A stretch of DNA of 22,790 bases from Nocardioidaceae bacterium (GTDB lineage Bacteria; Actinomycetota; Actinomycetes; Propionibacteriales; Nocardioidaceae), in NCBI GenBank assembly GCA_013811715.1, contig JACCUS010000251.1, positions 1 through 22,790 of the forward strand. Direction: 5' to 3'. Each line of letters begins with the position of its first letter. The first letter of the stretch is position 1. Shown here piece after piece: positions 15,389-21,561 of the stretch. Made by a program: the position numbers and the translations under genes. Below the pieces are notes generated by a model. It saw nothing but the letters and a program-made list of their open reading frames with translations. It searched no databases and was not told the origin of the DNA.

Positions 15389-17146
15389 GTGTTGACTGCA
15401 CACGACGACAGGCATTCGGGCCGGTCGCGCTCGAACGACGAGCTGCTGACCCAGGTCGGCTACCTCGAGGCCGAGGTGGACGAGCTGCGCCGCCGGCTCT
15501 CCGACTCCCCCTCGTCCGCGCGCTTCCTCGAGCAGCGGCTCGCGGAGACGCAGTCGTCGCTCGCCGCACTCACCGCCCAGAACGAGCGGCTGGCCACCAC
15601 CTTGCGGGAGGCCCGCGACCAGATCATGAGCCTGAAGGAGGAGGTCGACCGGCTGGCTCAGCCACCCACCGGCTTCGGCACCTTCCTCGGCGCCAACTCA
15701 GACGACACCGTCGACGTGTTCACCGGCGGCCGCAAGCTGCGTGTGAACGTCAGCCCGACCATCGACAACAACGAGCTCAGGCGTGGCCAGGAGGTCATGC
15801 TCAACGAGTCCCTCAACGTCGTCGCCGCGCTGGAGTTCGAGCAGGTGGGCGAGGTGGTCATGCTCAAGGAGGTCCTCGCCGACGGCGACCGCGCCCTGGT
15901 GATCGCCAACGCCGACGAGGAGCGCGTCGTACGCATCGCCGCGTCGCTGCGCGGTCACCCACTGCGTGCCGGGGACTCCGTGCTGCTGGACACCCGCGCC
16001 AACTACATCTACGAGCGCATCCCGAAGACCGAGGTCGAGGAGCTCGTGCTCGAAGAGGTGCCCGACATCGACTACACCAAGATCGGCGGTCTGATCCGCC
16101 AGATCGACCAGATCAGGGACGCGATCGAGCTGCCCTACCTGCACCCTGAGCTCTTCTTGGAGCACCAGCTGAAGCCGCCCAAGGGCGTCCTCCTGTATGG
16201 CCCGCCCGGCTGCGGCAAGACGCTCATCGCGAAGGCGGTCGCGAACTCCCTCGCCAAGCAGGTGGCCAACAAGACCGGTGAGGAGGGCAAGTCCTTCTTC
16301 TTGAACATCAAGGGTCCCGAGCTGCTCAACAAGTACGTCGGGGAGACCGAGCGGCACATCCGGCTGGTCTTCCAGCGGGCGCGTGAGAAGGCGAGCGAGG
16401 GCACCCCGGTGATCGTGTTCTTCGACGAGATGGACTCACTGTTCCGCACCCGCGGCTCAGGGGTCTCCTCCGACGTCGAGAACACGATCGTTCCTCAGCT
16501 GCTGAGCGAGATCGACGGCGTCGAGGGTCTGGAGAACGTCATCGTGATCGGCGCCTCCAACCGCGAGGACATGATCGACCCGGCCATCTTGCGGCCCGGG
16601 CGTCTCGACGTGAAGATCAAGATCGAGCGGCCCGACGCCGAGTCGGCACGTGACATCTTCTCCAAGTACCTCACCAGCACGCTGCCGCTGCACGCCGACG
16701 ACCTGACCGAGTTCGGTAACAGCCGCGACGAGTGTGTCTCGGCGATGATCCAGCGCACGGTAGAGCGGATGTACACCGAGACCGAGGAGAACCGGTTCCT
16801 GGAGGTCACCTACGCCAACAGCGACAAGGAGATCTTGTACTTCAAGGACTTCAACTCAGGAGCGATGATCCAAAACATCGTCGACAGGGCCAAGAAGATG
16901 GCGATCAAGGACTTGCTCGACAACGACCAACGCGGCCTTCGGGTGCAGCACCTGCTGCAGGCGTGCGTCGACGAGTTCAAGGAGAACGAGGACTTGCCGA
17001 ACACGACCAACCCCGACGACTGGGCCCGCATCTCCGGCAAGAAGGGCGAACGGATCGTGTTCATCCGCACCCTCATCTCCGGCAAGCAGGGCACCGAGGC
17101 GGGTCGTTCGATCGACAACGTCGCCAACACCGGCCAGTACCTGTAG
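15389..17146 (+). CDS. arc: Mycobacterial proteasome ATPase Mpa/ARC
   Basis: Hexameric AAA+ unfoldase that binds Pup on tagged proteins and threads them into the 20S core; 585 residues. Domains in order: an N-terminal coiled coil (about 12-80, YLEAEVDELRRRL and later LATTLREARDQIMSLKEEVDRL) that captures Pup, tandem OB domains (about 85-230), and an AAA+ domain with Walker A GPPGCGKT at 271-278 and Walker B VIVFFDEMDSLF with Asp346/Glu347. The C-terminus GQYL carries the penultimate Tyr that docks into the PrcA ring and opens the gate. The GTG at 15389 is chosen over the upstream in-frame start because GGAGG precedes it by 5 bases. It lies apart from dop-pup-prcBA by about 1.7 kb holding a repeat array, a GNAT gene and a kinase gene. 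mpa is the mycobacterial name. Confidence 0.97.
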   Translation: MLTAHDDRHSGRSRSNDELLTQVGYLEAEVDELRRRLSDSPSSARFLEQRLAETQSSLAALTAQNERLATTLREARDQIMSLKEEVDRLAQPPTGFGTFLGANSDDTVDVFTGGRKLRVNVSPTIDNNELRRGQEVMLNESLNVVAALEFEQVGEVVMLKEVLADGDRALVIANADEERVVRIAASLRGHPLRAGDSVLLDTRANYIYERIPKTEVEELVLEEVPDIDYTKIGGLIRQIDQIRDAIELPYLHPELFLEHQLKPPKGVLLYGPPGCGKTLIAKAVANSLAKQVANKTGEEGKSFFLNIKGPELLNKYVGETERHIRLVFQRAREKASEGTPVIVFFDEMDSLFRTRGSGVSSDVENTIVPQLLSEIDGVEGLENVIVIGASNREDMIDPAILRPGRLDVKIKIERPDAESARDIFSKYLTSTLPLHADDLTEFGNSRDECVSAMIQRTVERMYTETEENRFLEVTYANSDKEILYFKDFNSGAMIQNIVDRAKKMAIKDLLDNDQRGLRVQHLLQACVDEFKENEDLPNTTNPDDWARISGKKGERIVFIRTLISGKQGTEAGRSIDNVANTGQYL

Positions 17147-17203
17147 CCCCACGGTCGAGGACCGCCGTACTTCGGCTCCTTTCCGGTGCCGTGCGGGCTC
17201 GGG

Positions 17204-17287
17204 TTGCCATGTATACAAGGCAAATGCTCTGTCTACCAGGCAGATCTCCCATGTACACCAGCTGTTTGCCATGTATACAAGGCAAAT
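17204..17287. repeat. Four-unit operator-like repeat array (TGTNYACMAG)
   Basis: Four copies of TGTNYACMAG begin at 17210, 17230, 17252 and 17272: TGTATACAAG, TGTCTACCAG, TGTACACCAG, TGTATACAAG. Spacing is 20, 22 and 20 bases, about two helical turns, so all lie on one face of the DNA. The outer two are contained in an identical 22-bp direct repeat (17204-17225 and 17266-17287). Each outer unit is nearly palindromic (TTTGCC, ten central bases with GTATAC at the middle, GGCAAA); the right one pairs at 10 of 11 positions. The core GTMKAC of three units fits the published half-site pattern of FadR-subfamily GntR repressors. No GntR gene lies in the window. It is most likely a cooperative binding region for a regulator. 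Confidence 0.75.
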
Positions 17288-17501
17288 CGGTGCCGACGCT
17301 CGAAGGTTTCCCGGCTGCCAACGGTGAGTTCCAGATGGGCATGTCGATGGCCTGCCAGCTCCGGCCGGCGTGGTGTTGTTCGGCCAACACGTCTCGGGCC
17401 TGTCGGACGCCGAGTTGATCGGTGTCCGACAATGGCGCGGGCAGCCCCGAGGGTTCGGCACTCGGCGAGCAGATGCCTGGGTGCCGGCGATTCGGTCGTC
17501 C

Positions 17502-17507
17502 TACGAT
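17502..17507 (+). promoter_or_regulatory. -10 box, leaderless promoter of GNAT gene
   Basis: TACGAT, exactly 6 bases before the GTG at 17514. It supports this GTG over upstream in-frame starts. The repeat array ends about 215 bases upstream, so direct repression by it would require looping or distant action. Confidence 0.55.
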
Positions 17508-17513
17508 GGCGGC

Positions 17514-18020
17514 GTGGACCTGATCCCGCGCGGCTACGGCCATCCGGACGTGGCGGCACTGGTCGACCTCGTGCAGGCCGAATATCGCCAGTTGTACGGC
17601 GAGGGCGACGCCTCGGTGACGACGCCCGCGCACTTCTCACCGGCGAACGGCGAGTTCCTCGTCGGCTACGTGGCCGGACTCCCGGTGGCGATGGGCGGCT
17701 GGCGCCGTCTCGCGCCTGCGCCATGGCTCCCCGGTCGCGTGACCGCCGAGATCAAGCGGATGTACGTCGTACCCGCTTCCCGTGGCCGAGGCCTGGCGCG
17801 TCAGCTGCTCGCCGCACTCGAGTCCTCTGCCTCCGCGGCAGGCGTGGACTGGATGGTGCTCGAGACCGGGCAACCTCAACCGGCGGCCATCTCGCTGTAC
17901 CGGCAGTGGGGCTACCGCGAGGTCGACGGTCGTTTCGGGCGCTACTACGGCGACCCGGAGGCCGTGTTCTTGGGTAAGCAATTTCCCCAGTCAGCCAGTC
18001 CGGCGCAGCGAGCGCAATGA
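17514..18020 (+). CDS. GNAT family N-acetyltransferase
   Basis: A 168-residue GCN5-related acetyltransferase, which moves an acetyl group from acetyl-CoA to an amine on a small molecule or protein. The acetyl-CoA pyrophosphate loop is seen as VVPASRGRGLARQLL, with RGRG at residues 90-93. It is followed by the helix ALESSASAAGVDWMVLETG and the closing AISLYRQWGYREV segment. The frame is open 48 codons further upstream, but GTG at 17514 is chosen for the -10 box 6 bases before it and because the similarity begins at about that point. It converges with the kinase gene, the stops being 10 bp apart. It lies inside the proteasome locus without evident functional reason. The substrate is unknown; a link to pupylation is speculation. 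Confidence 0.88.
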   Translation: MDLIPRGYGHPDVAALVDLVQAEYRQLYGEGDASVTTPAHFSPANGEFLVGYVAGLPVAMGGWRRLAPAPWLPGRVTAEIKRMYVVPASRGRGLARQLLAALESSASAAGVDWMVLETGQPQPAAISLYRQWGYREVDGRFGRYYGDPEAVFLGKQFPQSASPAQRAQ

Positions 18021-18030
18021 CGGGGAGCGC

Positions 18031-18801
18031 TCAGTGGGCGTGAAGCCGCTGAACTACGCCGCTGAGACCGCTCTCGACGAAGACGGGCTGCTGGGTGTCC
18101 ATGCCGAAGATCACCTCGTGCCACGGTCCGAGCAGGTGCCAGTCAAGGGCCCTCGATGCGAGCGCCTCGTCGGTGCCGTATCCGGCAGCGAAGCTGCGGG
18201 CGAAGACCGGCGTCGTGCCGTGTATCGCCCACGCGAGATCTAGCGCCGGATCGCCCACACACGCGTCGCTCCAGTCGATGATGCCGGTTACCTCGTCGCC
18301 GCTGACGCGGACATGCGCTGGGCCGAGGTCGCCGTGCACAAGCCGGGGCCGCAGAGGGGGCGTGACGATCCGGTCGAGCAGGCCGTTACCCGCCGAACGC
18401 AGCGCGGGCTCAAGCATCGGCACCACCTCCCGACGAAACCTGGCCCAGGTGGGCCGACTCTCGTCGTACGACGTCTGCGCGTCCGGCACGCCGAGCCCTA
18501 GCGCGTCCTCGACGGACAGGGCGTGCAGCGCCGCCAGGAATCCGCCCAGCGCCGCGGCCTGCGAGGGGTTGTCACCAGAACACGGATCGCCGACGATCAG
18601 CGGGTGCCGGAGCCGAAGTGGCTCCTCCGACAACACGACCGGCTGCGGCACTGCCAGCGGGACCTGGGGAGCAAGCCAGGGCAGCAGCACCGCCTCTCGC
18701 CGCAACCTCTCGGCCACCTCGATACGACGCGGGGTGCGCTCAACCCAGCGGCCGTCGACGAGGGTCGCCTGCGCGTCCCAGCCGTTGTCGAAAACCTCCA
18801 T
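18031..18801 (-). CDS. APH-family phosphotransferase (macrolide-kinase-like)
   Basis: A 256-residue protein of the aminoglycoside-phosphotransferase/kinase fold. The catalytic loop is LVHGDLGPAHV with Asp158, and the metal-binding motif GIIDWSDA has Asp176, followed by GDPALDLAW. The usual Asn of the HGDxxxxN loop is His163; this Asn-to-His change is what I recall for macrolide 2'-phosphotransferases (HGDLHPGH), so a macrolide-kinase-like or small-molecule kinase is possible. The N-terminal lobe is short and the glycine-rich loop is not obvious. Whether it confers resistance cannot be judged. A TAGGGT box lies 6 bases before the ATG at 18801, indicating a leaderless transcript. It is divergent from dop with a 60-bp gap, so the two promoters are back to back. 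Confidence 0.85.
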   Translation of the reverse strand: MEVFDNGWDAQATLVDGRWVERTPRRIEVAERLRREAVLLPWLAPQVPLAVPQPVVLSEEPLRLRHPLIVGDPCSGDNPSQAAALGGFLAALHALSVEDALGLGVPDAQTSYDESRPTWARFRREVVPMLEPALRSAGNGLLDRIVTPPLRPRLVHGDLGPAHVRVSGDEVTGIIDWSDACVGDPALDLAWAIHGTTPVFARSFAAGYGTDEALASRALDWHLLGPWHEVIFGMDTQQPVFVESGLSGVVQRLHAH

Positions 18802-18807
18802 GGGCGC

Positions 18808-18813
18808 ACCCTA
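18808..18813 (-). promoter_or_regulatory. -10 box, leaderless promoter of kinase gene
   Basis: TAGGGT on the minus strand, 6 bases before the ATG at 18801. Confidence 0.55.
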
Positions 18814-18849
18814 TTGCGCCTTCGCCTCAGCCGGCGATCAGGCACTGCG

Positions 18850-18855
18850 TAGGCT
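18850..18855 (+). promoter_or_regulatory. -10 box, leaderless promoter of dop
   Basis: TAGGCT, 6 bases before the dop ATG at 18862. No ribosome-binding site is present in the 6-base gap, which agrees with a leaderless mRNA. Confidence 0.55.
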
Positions 18856-18861
18856 GAACCA

Positions 18862-20367
18862 ATGAGCGTGCAGCGGATCATGGGAACCGAGACGGAGTTC
18901 GGCATCTCGGTGCTGGGGACGCCGGCGGCCAACCCGATGCTCACCTCGTCGCAGGTGGTGAACTCCTACGCATCAACCAGCCAACGCTCACGCCGCGCCC
19001 GCTGGGACTTCGAGGAGGAGAGCCCGCTGCGCGACGCGCGGGGCTTCGACCTGAGCCGCGCCGCCGCCGACCCGAGCCAGCTCACCGACGAGGAGATCGG
19101 ACTCGCCAACCTGATCCTCACCAACGGCGCCCGGTTGTACGTCGACCACGCCCACCCAGAGTACTCCACCCCCGAGTGCACCAATCCTCGTGACATCGTG
19201 CTGTGGGACAAGGCGGGGGAGCGGATCGTGGCGGCCGCCGCGGCCGCCGTGCACGTGCCTGGTCAGAACCTGATCGTGCTGTACAAGAACAACACCGACA
19301 ACAAGGGGGCGTCGTACGGCGCCCACGAGAACTACCTGATGCAGCGGGCGACACCGTTTCCCGACATCGTCCGGCACATCACGCCGTTCTTCGTGAGCCG
19401 GCAGGTCATCTGCGGCGCCGGCCGGGTCGGAATCGGGCAGGACGGCAACACCCACGGCTTCCAGGTGAGCCAACGGGCCGACTACTTCGAGGTGGAGGTC
19501 GGGCTCGAGACGACCCTGAAGCGGCCGATCGTCAACACGCGTGACGAACCACACGCCGACCCCGAAAAGTACCGGCGTCTGCACGTCATCATCGGTGACG
19601 CCAACCTCGCGGAGATCTCCACGTACCTCAAGGTGGGCACGACCGCCCTGATCCTCGCCATGATCGAGGACCGCGCGCTGAGCGCCGACCTCGCCATCGA
19701 CGGCCCGGTCAGCGAGCTGCACAAGGTCTCCCACGACCCTTCCCTGCGGCACCGCATCAAGCTCAAGGACGGCCGTAGCCTGACCGCGCTCGACCTGCAG
19801 GAGACCTATCTGGAGCTGGCACGCGGGTACGTCGACGACCGGCTCGGCTCCGACGCCGACAAGCAGACGCGTGACGTCCTAGAACGGTGGGAGGACATGC
19901 TGACCCGACTGCGCCGCGACCCGATGGAGTGCCGCCGAGAGCTGGACTGGGTGGCCAAGCTGGCGTTGTTGGAGTCGTACCGCGAGCGCGACGGGCTCGA
20001 CTGGGACGACCCGAAGCTGCACCTTATCGACCTCCAGTACTCCGATCTGCGGCCGGACAAGGGGCTGTACCACCGGCTGGTGACACGGGGATCGATCGAG
20101 CGGCTGCTGACCGACGACGAGGTGGCCCGGGCCGTGGCCGAGCCTCCCGACGACACCCGCGCCTACTTCCGCGGGCGCTGCCTGGCCAAGTATCCGGACC
20201 GGATCGCGGCCGCGTCCTGGGACTCGGTGATCTTCGACCTGCCCGGCCGCGACTCGCTGCAGCGCATCCCCACGATGGAGCCGTCGCGCGGCACCCGTCA
20301 GCACGTGGGGGCGCTGCTGGACCGGTGCGCGACGGCCGAAGAGCTGTTCGCGGCCCTCACCGGCTGA
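18862..20367 (+). CDS. dop: Depupylase/deamidase of Pup
   Basis: Dop removes Pup from tagged proteins and, where Pup ends in Gln, deamidates it to Glu; 501 residues. It has the glutamine-synthetase-like fold shared with the ligase PafA. Identification as Dop rather than PafA rests on the N-terminal MGTETEFGIS, the long Dop-loop insertion (about residues 37-79, ending SPLRDARGFDLSR...), and Dop-type NLILTNGARLYVDHAHPEYS with the catalytic Asp95. Further markers are KNNTDNKGASYGAHENYLM and VEVGLETTLKRPIVNTRDEPHAD. Because the neighbouring pup encodes a terminal Glu, the deamidase function seems unnecessary here. It has its own leaderless promoter and is followed by pup after 117 bp, where a separate promoter candidate exists. 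Confidence 0.97.
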   Translation: MSVQRIMGTETEFGISVLGTPAANPMLTSSQVVNSYASTSQRSRRARWDFEEESPLRDARGFDLSRAAADPSQLTDEEIGLANLILTNGARLYVDHAHPEYSTPECTNPRDIVLWDKAGERIVAAAAAAVHVPGQNLIVLYKNNTDNKGASYGAHENYLMQRATPFPDIVRHITPFFVSRQVICGAGRVGIGQDGNTHGFQVSQRADYFEVEVGLETTLKRPIVNTRDEPHADPEKYRRLHVIIGDANLAEISTYLKVGTTALILAMIEDRALSADLAIDGPVSELHKVSHDPSLRHRIKLKDGRSLTALDLQETYLELARGYVDDRLGSDADKQTRDVLERWEDMLTRLRRDPMECRRELDWVAKLALLESYRERDGLDWDDPKLHLIDLQYSDLRPDKGLYHRLVTRGSIERLLTDDEVARAVAEPPDDTRAYFRGRCLAKYPDRIAAASWDSVIFDLPGRDSLQRIPTMEPSRGTRQHVGALLDRCATAEELFAALTG

Positions 20368-20425
20368 GTCGCGCGGGGCTCTGCGGCTGAGTCGGGTTGA
20401 GTTGGAGTCGGGCCGTGTGAGTCTG
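20361..20425 (+). repeat. Short GAGTCG direct repeats between dop and pup
   Basis: CGGCTGAGTCG occurs at 20361-20371, across the dop stop codon, and again at 20384-20394. Further GAGTC copies lie at 20405 and 20419. The four GAGTC cores begin at 20366, 20389, 20405 and 20419. They lie just upstream of the candidate pup -10 box, so they may be regulator sites or simple sequence duplication. Confidence 0.4.
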
Positions 20426-20439
20426 ATGTCCCTCGCAGG

Positions 20440-20445
20440 TAGGGT
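20440..20445 (+). promoter_or_regulatory. Candidate -10 box of pup-prcB-prcA
   Basis: TAGGGT in the context GGTAGGGTTCGG, 39 bases before the pup ATG. It gives a leader of roughly 33 bases containing AAGGAGGTG at 20471-20479, the strongest ribosome-binding site in the window. Confidence 0.5.
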
Positions 20446-20484
20446 TCGGGTGCAAGGATGGTGTCGACTCAAGGAGGTGGCGCA

Positions 20485-20694
20485 ATGGCGCGCGAAGGTG
20501 GCCAGCAGCACAAGCCCACACGCAAGTCCTCAGAGGAGGACGCCCCACCCGAGTCCGCCCCCGACGAAGCGGCGGTCGAGCGTAAGGAGAAGCTCGACGA
20601 CGACGTCGATGCCATCCTCGACGACATCGACGAGGTGCTGGAGTCGAACGCCGAGGAGTTCGTCCGCGGGTTCGTCCAGAAGGGTGGCGAGTAG
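20485..20694 (+). CDS. pup: Prokaryotic ubiquitin-like protein Pup, Glu-ended
   Basis: Small, largely disordered protein tag of 69 residues that is joined through its C-terminal Glu to lysines of proteins bound for the proteasome. Seen in sequence: a polar N-terminus rich in Gly, Gln, Lys and Glu, a central acidic helix region (VERKEKLDDDVDAILDDID, residues 31-49) that binds Mpa, and the conserved tail FVRGFVQKGGE. The final residue is encoded as Glu (GAG then TAG), so the ligase can use it without prior deamidation. The ATG at 20485 lies 7 bases after GGAGG; an in-frame GTG at 20458 is rejected because it would put that ribosome-binding site inside the gene. prcB starts 5 bp after the stop, so pup, prcB and prcA form one operon. 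Confidence 0.97.
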   Translation: MAREGGQQHKPTRKSSEEDAPPESAPDEAAVERKEKLDDDVDAILDDIDEVLESNAEEFVRGFVQKGGE

Positions 20695-20699
20695 GACAC

Positions 20700-21536
20700 G
20701 TGGCCGACCCGACGACTCGCCTTCCGCCGTCTTTCATGACGCCGGGAAGTTCATCCTTCGCCGACTTCTTGTCCCATCAGGCGCCTGAGCTGTTGCCAGG
20801 ACGCCGTACCCCTCCAGTCAGTCAGGTGACGACCGAGGCCCCGCATGCGACCACCATCGTCGCGGCCACCTTCGACGGCGGGGTGGTGATGGCGGGAGAC
20901 CGCCGGGCCACGATGGGCAACGTGATCGCCCAGCGCGACATCGAGAAGGTCTTCCCGGCCGACGAGTTCTCCTGCGTCGGCATCGCCGGCTCCGCGGGGC
21001 TCGGCGTCGAGCTCGTCCGGCTCTTCCAGGCCGAGCTCGAGCACTACGAGAAGATCGAGGGGACGACGCTGTCCCTCGACGGCAAGGCCAACCGCCTCGC
21101 CGCCATGATCCGGGGCAACCTCGGCATGGCCATGCAGGGTCTCGCGGTCGTGCCCTTGTTCGCCGGGTACGACATCCACACCGGCGGCGGTCGCATCTTC
21201 TCCTACGACGTCACCGGCGGCCGCTACGAGGAGCAGGCGTTCTACTCGGTGGGGTCCGGTTCGCTGTTCGCCCGCGGGTCGTTGAAGAAGCTGTACCGCG
21301 AGGGTCTCGACGCCGAGCAATGCGTGACGGCGTCGGTCCAAGCCCTGTACGACGCCGCGGACGACGACTCGGCGACGGGTGGGCCCGACATGACCCGAAG
21401 GATCTTCCCGATCGTGACCGTGGTGACCGAGGACGGCTTCTTGCAGATGGCCGATGACGAGGTCGCGGTGATCGCCGACCGGGTCGTCGCCGCGCGGATG
21501 CTGCGCCCCGACGGCCCGGCTGCCCCGTTGACCTGA
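20700..21536 (+). CDS. prcB: 20S proteasome beta subunit
   Basis: Catalytic subunit forming the two inner seven-membered rings of the core particle; 278 residues as precursor. A 50-residue propeptide precedes the cleavage site HA/TTIVA, leaving Thr51 as N-terminal nucleophile (Thr1). Numbered from Thr1, Asp17 (in AGDRRATMGN) and Lys33 (in RDIEKVF) complete the active site. Other conserved parts are GIAGSAGLGVELVRLFQAELEHYEKIEG, VGSGSLFARGSLKKLY and DAADDDSATGGPD. The GTG at 20700 is the first start after pup and gives a propeptide of usual length; translation may be coupled to pup. prcA follows after 25 bp. Confidence 0.97.
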   Translation: MADPTTRLPPSFMTPGSSSFADFLSHQAPELLPGRRTPPVSQVTTEAPHATTIVAATFDGGVVMAGDRRATMGNVIAQRDIEKVFPADEFSCVGIAGSAGLGVELVRLFQAELEHYEKIEGTTLSLDGKANRLAAMIRGNLGMAMQGLAVVPLFAGYDIHTGGGRIFSYDVTGGRYEEQAFYSVGSGSLFARGSLKKLYREGLDAEQCVTASVQALYDAADDDSATGGPDMTRRIFPIVTVVTEDGFLQMADDEVAVIADRVVAARMLRPDGPAAPLT

Positions 21537-21561
21537 CCGGCGAGAGGATTGTCACCTAACC

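Larger units (their letters stand above)
17147..17513. other. 367-bp gene-free region between mpa/arc and the GNAT gene
   Basis: No gene is supported here. Its left half holds the four-unit repeat array at 17204-17287. A 5-bp hairpin just after the mpa/arc stop (17152-17164) is too weak to call a terminator. The right half (about 17290-17500) is open in several frames, including an upstream in-frame extension of the GNAT gene and a minus-strand frame, but no family was recognised. It could be decayed coding sequence or plain high-GC spacer. Confidence 0.6.

Noticed and set aside
17152..17164. Terminator hairpin after mpa/arc (CGGTC/GACCG)
   Set aside because: Five-bp stem with a 3-base loop and no T-run; too weak.
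17204..17287. CRISPR-like array
   Set aside because: Units are only 20-22 bp apart with no spacers, two units are degenerate, and no cas genes are present; operator sites explain it better.
20458..20484. Upstream GTG start for pup
   Set aside because: It would place the AAGGAGGTG ribosome-binding site inside the gene; the ATG at 20485 matches Pup length and start.
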